A stretch of 43,124 nucleotides of DNA, from NCBI GenBank assembly GCA_021851525.1, contig JAJZDA010000008.1:1-43124 (forward strand), given 5' to 3'. The DNA comes from Actinomycetes bacterium (GTDB lineage: Bacteria; Actinomycetota; Thermoleophilia; Solirubrobacterales; Solirubrobacteraceae). The position numbers and the translations under genes were made by a program. The notes under the pieces are model-generated. The model was given only the letters and a program-made list of their open reading frames with translations, did no database searches and was not told the DNA's origin. Shown here piece by piece: positions 1-7,842 of this stretch (position 1 is the stretch's first letter; the number at the start of each line of letters is the position of its first letter).

Positions 1-63
1 CCCGGCGCCGCCGTGCGCCCCGGCGCCGCCGCGCCGCCGCGTACGGAGCCCCGCCGTGCGCCC
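1..63. repeat. GC-rich imperfect repeats at window edge
   Basis: The first bases hold two near-copies of a 17-18 bp unit containing CCGGCGCCGCCG (about 1-17 and 18-35), and GCCGTGCGCCC recurs at about 10-20 and 53-63. No gene is visible; the PAC2 gene ends at 66. This is one of several gene-end tandem repeats in the window. Confidence 0.5.
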
Positions 64-65
64 GC

Positions 66-941
66 TCAGGAGGGCGGCGGATCCTCGCTGCGCTGGCGCA
101 GGAAGCGCTGCAGATCTCGGGCTATCGAGTCACCCGAGGGCAGCTCGAAGCTGTCGGGCGAGTCCTCGGTGGCCGCCGCCTCGAGCTTCTCCACAAACGC
201 CATGATGTCCGGGTCATGCTGGATCGCGGCGTTCACCTGGCGCTCGTAGTCAGCGCTGGCGCGCTCCAGCTCACCGGCGTCCACAGCCACGCCGACGAGT
301 CCCTCGAGCTTGCGGATCAGGGCCAGCGCGGCCTTCGGGTTGGGGGCTGCGGAGATGTAGTGCGGGACCGCCGCCCAGAGGCTGGCGGACGGCGTCCCGG
401 CGCGCATGCAGGCGTCGTGCAGCACGCCGATGATCCCGGTGGGCCCCTCGTAGGAGGATTGCGCCAGACCCAGCCGCGCGACCAGCGCCGGATCCGAGGC
501 GAAGCCGGTTACCGAGACGGGACGTGTGTGCGGTACGTCGGCGAGCAACGCGCCGAGCGTCACCACCAGGTGGACGCCGATCGCCTCCGCCAGCTCGACG
601 ATCAGCCCGGTGAACGTGCGCCAGCGGTAGGACGGTTCCGCGCCGGCCAGCAGCACGAGGTCGCGCGGTGCGCGCGGCACGCGCAGCTCATAGAGCTTGA
701 CCTCCGGCCATTCGATCGCGCGCGTCTGCCCCTCCACCATCCGGATCTGCGGGCGCACGGACTGGAAGTCGTAGAACTCCTCCGGGTCGATGCTCGCGAA
801 CTGGCGTGCGCCCAGCGCATCACCGACGAAGCTGACGGCCGCGGAGGCGGCGTCGCCGGCGTCGTTCCAGCCCTTGAACGCGCAGACCAGCGCGGGCGCC
901 CGCAGGCCGTCGGGTCGGTATTTCCATTGCAGCGGCTGCAT
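66..941 (-). CDS. PAC2 family protein
   Basis: The product resembles the PAC2 (proteasome assembly chaperone 2) superfamily, widespread in Actinobacteria and often near proteasome or ATP-grasp genes; its biochemical role in bacteria is poorly defined. Seen in sequence: an N-terminal CAFKGWNDAGDAAS stretch, then a V-x-L-G-A-L-L-A-D-x-P-H-T-R-P-V segment near residues 130-145 and a Y-E-G-P-T-G-I-I-G motif, both typical of the family. I chose the ATG at 941 because TACGGT lies 7 nt upstream, matching the leaderless pattern seen elsewhere; a GTG at 950 would add three residues. The gene is divergent from the OB/HD gene with almost no gap, so the two share a promoter zone. No proteasome genes are in the window, so partner and role stay open. 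Confidence 0.85.
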   Translation of the reverse strand: MQPLQWKYRPDGLRAPALVCAFKGWNDAGDAASAAVSFVGDALGARQFASIDPEEFYDFQSVRPQIRMVEGQTRAIEWPEVKLYELRVPRAPRDLVLLAGAEPSYRWRTFTGLIVELAEAIGVHLVVTLGALLADVPHTRPVSVTGFASDPALVARLGLAQSSYEGPTGIIGVLHDACMRAGTPSASLWAAVPHYISAAPNPKAALALIRKLEGLVGVAVDAGELERASADYERQVNAAIQHDPDIMAFVEKLEAAATEDSPDSFELPSGDSIARDLQRFLRQRSEDPPPS

Positions 942-958
942 CCGGTTCACCGTACATC

Positions 959-1915
959 ATGAACTTCGTGTCCACCGGCAGCACGATCTCCGAGTTGCGG
1001 GCGGGGGACGAGGTCCGCGGCGTCTTCGCCTGCGCGCGCAAGGACCGCCTCCGCACCCGCACCGGCAGCCCCTATCTCGCGCTCGAGCTGCGCGACCGCA
1101 CCGGCAGCGTGCAGGCTCGCGCGTTTCGCGACGCGGATCAGCTCGCCGGTCTGTTCGAGAAGGGGGATGTCGTTGCGGTGATCGGTCGCGTGGAGCGTTT
1201 CCGCGACGAGCTGACCGTTGAGATCGTCGACATCAGGCGCGCGGAGCAGGCCACGGCCGGCGGGGCCGGCGCAGCCGCGCCGGACGCGCAGCTGCTCGAG
1301 CGCTTCCTGCCGGTCGCGTTCCGCGACATGGAGGAGCTCGACGGCTTTCTGGAGCACCTGGCGCGGGAGGTTTATGACCCGGGGTACCGGGCGCTGCTGG
1401 AGTCGGTGCTGAGCGACGCCCAGCTGCGTGAGGCGTTCCGGCGCACCCCGTGCACGCGCGCCGGGCATCACGCGTACCTCGGTGGTCTGCTGGAGCACAC
1501 CGTCGCGGTGGCGACGCTTGCGCGTGAGCTGTGTGACCTGCACCGCCGCCTGAACAGCGACCTGCTGCTGACCGCCGCGCTGCTGCACGACCTGGGGCGC
1601 ATGCGTGAGTTCACCTACGGCGCTGAGATCGGGCTCACCGAGCAGGGCCGCCTGCTGGGGCATCTGGCGCTCGGCCAGCAGATGCTGCTCGAGCGCTTCG
1701 CGCTGCTGCAGGGCGAAGCCGCCGCCCAACTGGATGAACCACGGCGGCTGGCGCTGCTCCACTGCGTGCAGGCGCATCACGGTGCCTCCGGACTGCCGGG
1801 CGGGCGCTTCGCCTCACCGGAGGCGCTGGCGCTCTACCGTGTGAACGCGCTGGACGCGGGGGTCAAGGGCGCGCTGGAGCACGGCATCGGAACTGCTGAG
1901 GAGGGACGCGGATGA
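959..1915 (+). CDS. OB-fold/HD-domain nucleic-acid hydrolase, YhaM-like
   Basis: Likely a 3'-5' exoribonuclease of the YhaM type: an N-terminal OB-fold nucleic-acid-binding domain (about residues 8-95) followed by a metal-dependent HD phosphohydrolase domain. HD residues visible are H180 (GGLLEH), H210-D211 (ALLHDLG), H273-H274 (QAHHG) and D299 (NALDAGVK). Length (318 aa) is close to the family. A GTG at 968 is an alternative start. Its stop overlaps the start of the carbonic anhydrase gene by ATGA, so the two are translationally coupled, although no functional link is known to me. RNA specificity is inferred from the family. Confidence 0.85.
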   Translation: MNFVSTGSTISELRAGDEVRGVFACARKDRLRTRTGSPYLALELRDRTGSVQARAFRDADQLAGLFEKGDVVAVIGRVERFRDELTVEIVDIRRAEQATAGGAGAAAPDAQLLERFLPVAFRDMEELDGFLEHLAREVYDPGYRALLESVLSDAQLREAFRRTPCTRAGHHAYLGGLLEHTVAVATLARELCDLHRRLNSDLLLTAALLHDLGRMREFTYGAEIGLTEQGRLLGHLALGQQMLLERFALLQGEAAAQLDEPRRLALLHCVQAHHGASGLPGGRFASPEALALYRVNALDAGVKGALEHGIGTAEEGRG

Positions 1916-2415
1916 CGTCGATTGATGAGCTTGTCGGCAACAACGATGGCTACGCCAACGGCTTCGAGCCGCAGCACCTGGACGTGCGGCCCAGCCGCCG
2001 GCTGGCGATTGTCACCTGCATGGACTCACGGCTTGACGTGTTCGCCGCGCTCGGCCTGGGTGACGGTGAGGCGCACATCCTGCGCAATGCCGGCGGCGTG
2101 ATCACCGACGATGTGATCCGCTCGCTGGCGATCTCCCAGCGCAAGCTGGGGACGCGGGAGATCATGCTGATCCATCACACCGACTGTGGGATGCAGAAGC
2201 TCACAGACGACGGCTTCCGTGCCGAGTTGCAGGCCGCCACGGGGGTCGCGCCGGCGTTTGCGATCGAGTCGTTCACCGATCCCGACACGGATGTGCGCCA
2301 GTCGATCCTGCGCGTGCGCCGCTCCGAGTTCATCCCCCATCGTGAGGTGGTGCGCGGCTTCGTGTATGACGTCGACACGCACCGTCTGCACGAGGTCAGT
2401 GTCGATCAGCGGTGA
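1912..2415 (+). CDS. beta-class carbonic anhydrase
   Basis: Interconverts CO2 and bicarbonate, or belongs to the small beta-CA-like group of Actinobacteria. Zinc-site residues are visible: C36 with D38 and R40 (CMDSR) and H89/C92 in HTDCG, the standard Cys-His-Cys pattern with the Asp-Arg dyad. At 167 aa it is shorter than plant or E. coli enzymes but normal for the short actinobacterial clade. The start ATG overlaps the previous stop (ATGA). No signal peptide is seen, so it is cytoplasmic. A hairpin at 2554-2578 may end this transcript. Confidence 0.92.
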   Translation: MTSIDELVGNNDGYANGFEPQHLDVRPSRRLAIVTCMDSRLDVFAALGLGDGEAHILRNAGGVITDDVIRSLAISQRKLGTREIMLIHHTDCGMQKLTDDGFRAELQAATGVAPAFAIESFTDPDTDVRQSILRVRRSEFIPHREVVRGFVYDVDTHRLHEVSVDQR

Positions 2416-2617
2416 GCCGTCGGCGCCGCGGCGCGCACCGCCGCCGCAAGGCGGCGTGTGCAGTGCGGCGTGCGGATAGCGGAATGGTGCGGGTGGCCGG
2501 TGGCGTGCGGCCCACGGCCGGTGGCGTGCGGCCCACGGCCCGCGGCCGTCAGCCCGCCACCGCAAGGCGCGGTGGCGGCTTGCGCCTCGGCTGCCGGTCC
2601 GCGACACTGGCCCTGTG
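2416..2617 (+). repeat. Non-coding gap with 21-bp tandem repeat and hairpins
   Basis: The 202-bp gap contains two adjacent identical 21-bp units (2495-2515 and 2516-2536, beginning GGCCGGTGGCGTG). It also has a short hairpin at 2443-2457 (CGCCGC-AAG-GCGGCG) and a longer one at 2554-2578. I see no gene in it. Confidence 0.7.
2554..2578. terminator. Hairpin, possible terminator of the carbonic anhydrase unit
   Basis: A perfect 10-bp stem (CCGCCACCGC / GCGGTGGCGG) encloses a 5-nt AAGGC loop, about 140 nt after the carbonic anhydrase stop and 40 nt before the GFA gene. There is no U-tract, which is common for high-GC terminators. Termination is inference. Confidence 0.45.
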
Positions 2618-3043
2618 ATGAGCTCCCATCCCGGCTACCCGGTGCAGGGCGGCTGCCTGTGCGGCGCGGTGCGCTTCGAGCTGGCGGAACCTCCTCAGGG
2701 AGCCGGTTACTGCCATTGCGGACGCTGTCAGCGGCGCACCGGGACCGCCGCGTCGCCGTCCGCGTGGGCCGCCGCGAGCGCGCTGCGCTGGCTTTCCGGT
2801 GAGGAGCTGGTTCGGGGCTGGCGTCACCCGGAGGGCGGCGGCGAGAAATGCTTCTGCGTCAACTGCGGGGCGCACCTGATCTCACGCATGCCGGACGGTG
2901 AAACGCTCGCGATCCGCATGTCCGCGTTTGACGTCGCGCCGGACGTGCAGTTCAGCTACCGCCAGTACGTGGCGTTCGCGGCTCCCTGGGAGCCGATCCC
3001 CGACGACGGGCTGCCCCGGCATGAGCACGCTCGCTCGCGCTGA
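2618..3043 (+). CDS. GFA-family zinc-binding protein
   Basis: Belongs to the GFA/CENP-V family, named for glutathione-dependent formaldehyde-activating enzyme (Pfam GFA). Most actinobacterial members have unknown substrates, and glutathione is usually absent in this phylum, so the formaldehyde role should not be assumed. Zinc-ligand motifs are visible: G-G-C-L-C-G-A-V-R-F near residue 12, Y-C-H-C-G-R-C near residue 34, and C-V-N-C-G-A-H-L near residue 80. The ATG at 2618 is preceded directly by an in-frame GTG at 2615, so the start could be either. A weak GACACT hexamer lies 6 nt before the GTG. Confidence 0.88.
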   Translation: MSSHPGYPVQGGCLCGAVRFELAEPPQGAGYCHCGRCQRRTGTAASPSAWAAASALRWLSGEELVRGWRHPEGGGEKCFCVNCGAHLISRMPDGETLAIRMSAFDVAPDVQFSYRQYVAFAAPWEPIPDDGLPRHEHARSR

Positions 3044-3100
3044 GCTGTCATCGGCGGCCACCTGGCCTGTGTGCCCCGATCATGCTCGCGGAAGCTGAGC

Positions 3101-3685
3101 ATGGACGCTGAGCTCGTAGCCCTGCTCGAGGCGCTGCACCGCGAAGGCCGCGAGTTCGACGCGGGCCAGCCGGACCGTCTGTCCCGCCGCCGCAACCTCG
3201 AGCCGGAGACCGCGGCGCTGCTCGCGCTGCTGGTCGAGGCGCTCGCGCCGCAGCACCTGCTGGAGCTCGGCACCTCCAACGGCTACTCGACGATCTGGCT
3301 GGCCGACGCGGCACGCCGGATCGGCGCGAGCCTGGTGTCGGTGGAGATCGAGCGCCAGCGTGTTGAGCAGGCCCGCGCCAACCTCGTGCGCGCCGGGCTC
3401 AGTGACCAGGTGCAGCTGCGCTGCGCCGACGCGGCTGAGGTGCTGGCGCAGTCCCAGGACGCGCAGTGGCAGTTCGTCTTCCTCGACGCCGAGCGTCCCG
3501 CCTACGTCGGTTACTGGCCGCAGTTGATGCGCGTGCTCGCACCTGGCGGTCTGCTGGTGGTGGACAACGTCATCTCCCACGCCGATGAGCTGCAGGGGTT
3601 CCGGGCGTTGGTGAGCGGCCAGGACGGCGTGCGTGAGGCGCTCGCGCCCACCGGCGCGGGCGCCCTGCTGGTCCTGAGGTCCTGA
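3101..3685 (+). CDS. SAM-dependent O-methyltransferase
   Basis: A class I SAM-dependent methyltransferase of the catechol/caffeoyl-CoA O-methyltransferase type (Methyltransf_3/24). The SAM-binding glycine motif is L-L-E-L-G-T-S-N-G-Y-S-T near residue 55; the acidic motif follows in V-S-V-E-I-E, and V-F-L-D-A-E near residue 130 plus V-V-D-N-V near residue 155 match the metal- and substrate-binding loops. At 194 aa it is slightly short for the family. The start at 3101 is chosen because the domain begins there; an upstream in-frame ATG at 3071 would add ten non-conserved residues. The last codons lie in an 8-bp tandem repeat that continues past the stop. Confidence 0.85.
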   Translation: MDAELVALLEALHREGREFDAGQPDRLSRRRNLEPETAALLALLVEALAPQHLLELGTSNGYSTIWLADAARRIGASLVSVEIERQRVEQARANLVRAGLSDQVQLRCADAAEVLAQSQDAQWQFVFLDAERPAYVGYWPQLMRVLAPGGLLVVDNVISHADELQGFRALVSGQDGVREALAPTGAGALLVLRS

Positions 3686-3713
3686 GGTCCTGTCCTGATG
3701 TCCTGATGTCCTG
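3671..3713. repeat. 8-bp tandem repeat across the methyltransferase stop
   Basis: Five to six copies of GTCCTGAG/GTCCTGAT run through the last codons and stop of the methyltransferase gene and on into the spacer. The TGA at 3683-3685 lies inside a repeat unit, so unit gain or loss would alter the C-terminus. Confidence 0.8.
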
Positions 3714-3778
3714 AGGACCGGAGGACCAGAGGTGCTGAGCCCCTGAGGTCCGGTGGCGCCCAGCTGCTCGCCGGGGCG

Positions 3779-3784
3779 TAGAGT
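3779..3784 (+). promoter_or_regulatory. TAGAGT -10-like hexamer, leaderless promoter candidate
   Basis: TAGAGT ends 7 nt before the ATG at 3792 with no Shine-Dalgarno between. A transcript initiating about 7 nt downstream of this hexamer would start at the ATG itself. Confidence 0.5.
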
Positions 3785-3791
3785 CGGGTCG

Positions 3792-4823
3792 ATGCATCCG
3801 CTGGGCTCACCGATCGTCCTGGCGCCGATGGCGGGTGAGATCTCGACCCCGCGGCTGGTGGCTGCCGCAACCGCGGGCGGCGCGCTGGGGTTCCTGCCGG
3901 CCGGATATCGCAGCGTGCCGGAGCTGGCCCATGACCTTGATGAGCTGCGCGCGCTCGGCGTCGAGCGCTTCGGCGTCAACGTCTTCACCCCCGGCGCGGA
4001 CGCCGGGGAGCCGGCGCAGCTGCAAGAGTATGCGCAGCGGATGCTCCCGGAGGCCCAGCGCCTCGGCGTCGCACCGGGGCGGCCGCGCGCCGATGATGAC
4101 GCGTACAGCGCCAAGCTGGAGCTGCTGCACGACCGGCACGGCGGCGTTGTCTCGTTCACCTTCGGCTGCCCCGCCGCCACTGAGGTGGCGCAGCTGCATG
4201 CCGCCGGCGCGGAGATCTGGGTGACCGTGACCACGCCTGAGGAGGCGCTGATCGCCCAGGCCGCAGGCGCGGATGCGCTGGTGGTGCAGGGCCTTGAGGC
4301 GGGCGGCCACCGGGGTTACTTCAATGAGCGCGCTGAGATCCCTGATTACGGGCTGCTCGCGCTGCTGGCGCTGGTGCGCGCGGCGTGTGCGCTGCCGCTG
4401 GTGGCGGCCGGTGGGATCGCGGACGGCGCTGGGGTGGCGGCAGCCCTGTGCGCGGGTGCGGTCGCGGCCCAGCTCGGCACCGCGTTCATGCTCACCCCCG
4501 AGGCCGCGACCGCACCCGCGCACCGTGAGCGGCTGCGCGCCACCGCACCGACGCGACTCACGCGCGCGTTCACGGGACGTCAGGCGCGCGGCGTGGTCAA
4601 TCGCTTCATGCTCGAGCACGAGCAGCATGTGCCCCACGCCTACCCCGCCGTGCACCAGATCACCGCTCCGATCCGGGCGGCGGCGAGAGCCGCCGCCGAC
4701 CCGGAGGCGATCAACCTCTGGGCCGGGCAGGCACACAGCCTGGCGCGGGAGGTCGGCGCCGAGCAGCTCGTGGGAGAGCTGCTCGCGCAGACGCGCGCGG
4801 CGCTTCACGCCGTCAGGGTTTGA
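3792..4823 (+). CDS. Nitronate monooxygenase-like FMN enzyme
   Basis: A TIM-barrel flavoenzyme of the NMO/2-nitropropane dioxygenase family, which oxidises alkyl nitronates such as propionate-3-nitronate using FMN. Seen: an N-terminal P-I-V-L-A-P-M-A-G motif, a central F-G-C-P region, then V-V-Q-G-L-E-A-G-G-H-R-G, whose His is the position of the catalytic base in class I enzymes, and a phosphate-binding A-A-G-G-I-A-D-G near residue 215. Length is 343 aa, normal for the family. The true substrate is uncertain because related enoyl-ACP reductases (FabK) share the fold. Its start is supported by TAGAGT 7 nt upstream. It converges on the alpha/beta hydrolase gene. Confidence 0.85.
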   Translation: MHPLGSPIVLAPMAGEISTPRLVAAATAGGALGFLPAGYRSVPELAHDLDELRALGVERFGVNVFTPGADAGEPAQLQEYAQRMLPEAQRLGVAPGRPRADDDAYSAKLELLHDRHGGVVSFTFGCPAATEVAQLHAAGAEIWVTVTTPEEALIAQAAGADALVVQGLEAGGHRGYFNERAEIPDYGLLALLALVRAACALPLVAAGGIADGAGVAAALCAGAVAAQLGTAFMLTPEAATAPAHRERLRATAPTRLTRAFTGRQARGVVNRFMLEHEQHVPHAYPAVHQITAPIRAAARAAADPEAINLWAGQAHSLAREVGAEQLVGELLAQTRAALHAVRV

Positions 4824-4825
4824 GA

Positions 4826-4910
4826 GCGCCGGCCCGTCCGCCGGGCTCAGCTGACCAGCGCGGCGCCGGCCCGTCCGCCGGGCTCAGCTGACCAGCGCGG
4901 CGCCGGCCCG
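4826..4910. repeat. 37-bp tandem duplication spanning a gene end
   Basis: Two identical 37-bp units (4826-4862 and 4863-4899, starting GCGCCGGCCCGTCCGCC) are followed by 11 bp of a third. The unit contains the reverse-strand stop and last codons of the downstream alpha/beta hydrolase, so that stop is present twice (4847-4849 and 4884-4886). The third partial copy lies inside the coding region, which points to duplication outward from the gene end. Confidence 0.9.
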
Positions 4911-5585
4911 GCTGATCAGCTGTGCGACCTGCTCCGGATGGGTCCTCGTCAGGCCGTGACGCGCGCCGCCGATCTCCACCAGCCGGGCATCACGGATCTG
5001 GTCAGCGAGCAGCCGACCGGCGTTTGGCGGGACGACCGTGTCAGCGGTGCCGATCATGATCGTGGTGGGGGCGGTGATGCGGTCGAGCTTCGCCTCGAGC
5101 GCCGGCAGCTCCTCGAGCATCGCGCGCTGCTCCACCAGCACGGCGCTGACCGCCCGGCGGGTGAGCAGCCGCGGGGAGCGCAGCGCGACACCCGCGCCGA
5201 GGATCATCGCGGTGCTCAGCACCGGCCCCAGCAGTGGCGCCGCCAGCAGCCGGTCGATGCGCTGCAACGCGGCGCGGTTGGCGGCGGGGGAGATCAGCAG
5301 CAGCGAGCTCACGCGCTGCGGATGCTCGGCCGCCAACCAGGCGGCCACGCCTCCGCCGAAGCTGAGGCCCGCGACGTGGGCGCGCGGCACCCCGGCGTTG
5401 TCCATCCAGTCGATCACCGCGCGGGCGCTGTGGGCGATCCCCCCGGGCCGGCTGACACCGTCGTATCCGGGGCGGTCGGGGGCCACGACCGGCAGCTGCG
5501 GCGGCAGCCGGCGCCGCACCCGATTCCAGTCACGCCCGCTGCCGGGCTGACCGTGCAGCAGCACAACTGGGTCGAGCTCTCCCAC
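4884..5585 (-). CDS. Alpha/beta hydrolase
   Basis: A soluble alpha/beta-fold hydrolase of unknown substrate. The oxyanion-hole segment L-L-H-G-Q-P-G-S is near residue 10, the nucleophile elbow is G-L-S-F-G-G with Ser75, the acid is in I-G-T-A-D-T near residue 190, and the catalytic His is in G-A-R-H-G-L. All three catalytic residues are therefore present. I chose the GTG at 5585 (233 aa) because TAGTAT lies 8 nt upstream; an ATG at 5621 would add 12 residues and overlap the divergent otsB start. The last residues lie in a 37-bp tandem duplication. Confidence 0.82.
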   Translation of the reverse strand: MGELDPVVLLHGQPGSGRDWNRVRRRLPPQLPVVAPDRPGYDGVSRPGGIAHSARAVIDWMDNAGVPRAHVAGLSFGGGVAAWLAAEHPQRVSSLLLISPAANRAALQRIDRLLAAPLLGPVLSTAMILGAGVALRSPRLLTRRAVSAVLVEQRAMLEELPALEAKLDRITAPTTIMIGTADTVVPPNAGRLLADQIRDARLVEIGGARHGLTRTHPEQVAQLISRAGAALVS

Positions 5586-5592
5586 GACGCGC

Positions 5593-5599
5593 CATACTA
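5593..5599. promoter_or_regulatory. Shared divergent -10 zone, hydrolase/otsB
   Basis: In a GC-rich background this AT-rich patch supplies TAGTAT on the minus strand, 8 nt before the GTG at 5585, and CATACT on the plus strand, 6 nt before the GTG at 5605. Both starts lack a Shine-Dalgarno, so two overlapping leaderless promoters are likely. Confidence 0.5.
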
Positions 5600-5604
5600 A
5601 TACC

Positions 5605-6408
5605 GTGACGTCAGCGCTCATCCATGACGCGCTAGCGCCGCTTCGATCAGATCCAGCCGGGTCCGCAGTGCTGCTAGATGTCGACGGGACGCTCGCACCG
5701 ATCGTCGATAATGCCGCTGAGGCGGGCGTCCCGGAAGCGACCCGACAGTTGCTGATCGCGATCTCGCGGCGCTACGGACTGCTCGCCTGCGTGAGCGGGC
5801 GGCGCGCGTCGGATGCGCGTGCGATGGTCTCGATCGGCACGATCGCGTACATCGGCTCGCACGGCGCGGAGCTGCTGAAGGCAGGTTGGACGGAGGCGGT
5901 GCTCGACCCGGGGCTGCGCAGCTGGATGCCGCAGATCGCCGCCTTCCGCGAGGAGTACGACACCACCGACCTGCAGCGGCGCCGGATCCGGCTCGAGGAC
6001 AAGGGCGCGATCCTGGCCTTCCACTGGCGCGGAGCTCGCGACGAGGAGGCTGCCCGTGCGGCGATCGATGAGCTCGCCGGTCATGCCACCGCCGCCGGGC
6101 TGGAGGTCCAGTGGGGACGCAAGGTGATGGAGGTGCGCCCACCGGTCGCGATCGACAAGGGCCAGGGGATCGCCACGCTGCTGCACGGCCGGCAGGTCTC
6201 CACCGCGCTCTACGCGGGCGACGACATCACCGACCTGGACGCGTTTCGCAAGCTGCGCCAGCTTCAGGAGAGCGGGCAGGTGCAGCGGGCGCTCTGCATC
6301 GGCGTGCGTTCGGAGGACGGGCCGGTCGAGATCGAGCGCGAGGCTGATCTGGTGATCGACGGGACGGCGGGGATGCAGTCGGTGCTGGCCGCGCTGATCC
6401 CCGACTGA
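5605..6408 (+). CDS. otsB: Trehalose-6-phosphate phosphatase
   Basis: Dephosphorylates trehalose 6-phosphate to trehalose, the last step of the OtsAB pathway. It is a HAD-superfamily enzyme: motif I is D25-V-D27-G-T-L near the N-terminus, a Ser/Thr-rich V-S-G-R motif II follows near residue 54, a Lys (R-K-V-M-E) precedes motif IV, and G-D-D-I-T-D-L-D-A-F near residue 205 supplies the Mg-binding aspartates. Length is 267 aa, as expected. Start is GTG with a -10-like hexamer 6 nt upstream. No otsA is in the window. It is followed after 5 nt by a membrane protein gene and then lgt, so the three look like one operon. Confidence 0.93.
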   Translation: MTSALIHDALAPLRSDPAGSAVLLDVDGTLAPIVDNAAEAGVPEATRQLLIAISRRYGLLACVSGRRASDARAMVSIGTIAYIGSHGAELLKAGWTEAVLDPGLRSWMPQIAAFREEYDTTDLQRRRIRLEDKGAILAFHWRGARDEEAARAAIDELAGHATAAGLEVQWGRKVMEVRPPVAIDKGQGIATLLHGRQVSTALYAGDDITDLDAFRKLRQLQESGQVQRALCIGVRSEDGPVEIEREADLVIDGTAGMQSVLAALIPD

Positions 6409-6413
6409 GCGCC

Positions 6414-6968
6414 ATGCGCTTCCCGGAGTTCCTGCGCACCGCGGTGCTGATGAGCACGGCCTCCGCGACGCTGCTGGGGCTGGAGACGCTGGCCGGCGCC
6501 AACGGCAACGGCGACACCACGCTCACGCTCGCGGGGCTCGGCTGGTGGGTGGTGGCCGCGGTGATCGGCCTCTGGCTGGGGCGAGGCCGCGCGACCTCCC
6601 GCTCAATCGCGAGCCTGCTGGCCAGCGCCCGCACGCAGCGCAGCCTGCCGGAGGTGAACCCGGCACGGACCCTGCTCAACCGGCTCTGGCCGCTGCTGAT
6701 CTGCACGCTGGCGGCCGCCGCTGTCGCTTTCAAGTACCCGCAGGTGGCGGCGATCGCAGCCGGCTTCGCGATCATCTGGGCGTTCGCCTGGCGCCACCAG
6801 TCATCCGCGGTGACGGCGATCGAGGAGCGTGACGGGGCGCGCTTCTACATCGACCGCACCTCACCCTGGCGTCCGATCAAGCTCGTGCGTACCCCCGGCT
6901 TTCGCGCCAACCTCATGGAGTTCGGCGCAGTGTCGCCACCCAGCCGGGTGGCGCGGCGGCGGGCATGA
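6414..6968 (+). CDS. Uncharacterised membrane protein
   Basis: I do not recognise a family. The 184-aa product has an Ala/Leu-rich N-terminus, a hydrophobic segment near residues 40-58 (GLGWWVVAAVIGLWL), a cytoplasm-like basic stretch, two further hydrophobic segments near residues 86-107 and 110-126, and a soluble C-terminal tail of about 50 residues. It sits 5 nt after otsB and 4 nt before lgt, so it is co-transcribed with both. An envelope role is guessed from lgt but nothing in the sequence proves it. Confidence 0.75.
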   Translation: MRFPEFLRTAVLMSTASATLLGLETLAGANGNGDTTLTLAGLGWWVVAAVIGLWLGRGRATSRSIASLLASARTQRSLPEVNPARTLLNRLWPLLICTLAAAAVAFKYPQVAAIAAGFAIIWAFAWRHQSSAVTAIEERDGARFYIDRTSPWRPIKLVRTPGFRANLMEFGAVSPPSRVARRRA

Positions 6969-6972
6969 CAGC

Positions 6973-7842
6973 ATGACCGCGGTGAGCAGTCTCCTCGCAT
7001 ACATCCCGAGCCCGCCGAGCAACGGCTTCAACATCGGCCCGTTGTTCTTCCACGCGTACGGGATCGCATACGTGGTGGCGGTGGCTGTGGGGATCGTGAT
7101 CGTGCGCCGCCGCTGGCGGGCCGTGGGCGGTGACCCGGACCTCGTCTACGACGTGGCCAAGTGGGGCTTCCCGGCCGGGCTGGTGGGCGGCCGTATCTAC
7201 TTCCTGATCACAACCCCCAGCCAGATGCCCCAGCACTGGTGGGGGCCGTTCGCGATCTGGGACGGCGGCATGGGAATCTGGGGCGGGGTTGCGCTGGGCG
7301 TGGGCGTGGCCGTCTGGTACATGCGCAAGCGCCTCAGCTGGCCGCAGATCCTGCTGTTCATCAACGTCGCGACGCCGTCGCTGCTGGTCGGTCAGGCGAT
7401 CGGCAGGGTGGGCAACTACTTCAACCAGGAGCTCTTCGGCAAGCCCTCGACGCTGCCCTGGGCGCTCGAGATCTCACCCGCGCACCGTCCGCCCGGGTAT
7501 CAGCGCTACGCCACCTTCCAGCCGACCTTCCTCTACGAGATCATCTGGGATCTGGCGCTGGCCGGCGTGCTGATCTGGTTTGACAACCGGCGCAAGATCC
7601 GCCCGCCCGGCGTGTTCCCGCTGTACGTCGCCGGGTACTCGGCCTTCCGGATCTTCGAGGAGATGCTGCGCATCGACTACTCGCAGTACATCCTGGGGAT
7701 GCGCCTGAACTTCTGGGTGGCGCTGATCGGCACGATCGCCGGCCTGCTCTGGTTCCTCAGGACGCAGTTCCGTGGCGGACGCGACTCCGCAGCGGCGCAA
7801 GCTCAGGCCACGGCAGCGTATTCAGGACCTGACTCGGAGTGA
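6973..7842 (+). CDS. lgt: Prolipoprotein diacylglyceryl transferase
   Basis: Integral membrane enzyme that transfers diacylglycerol from phosphatidylglycerol to the lipobox cysteine of prelipoproteins. The Lgt signature is clear: G-R-V-G-N-Y-F-N-Q-E-L-F-G near residues 143-155, with a preceding W-D-G-G-M-G-I-W-G-G loop and a late F-R-I-F-E-E motif that matches the conserved Arg/Glu pair. About seven membrane segments can be seen. I chose the ATG at 6973, 4 nt after the preceding gene. The last 86 bp overlap the 3' end of polX on the other strand; the C-terminal 25 residues are polar and not conserved. Confidence 0.95.
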   Translation: MTAVSSLLAYIPSPPSNGFNIGPLFFHAYGIAYVVAVAVGIVIVRRRWRAVGGDPDLVYDVAKWGFPAGLVGGRIYFLITTPSQMPQHWWGPFAIWDGGMGIWGGVALGVGVAVWYMRKRLSWPQILLFINVATPSLLVGQAIGRVGNYFNQELFGKPSTLPWALEISPAHRPPGYQRYATFQPTFLYEIIWDLALAGVLIWFDNRRKIRPPGVFPLYVAGYSAFRIFEEMLRIDYSQYILGMRLNFWVALIGTIAGLLWFLRTQFRGGRDSAAAQAQATAAYSGPDSE

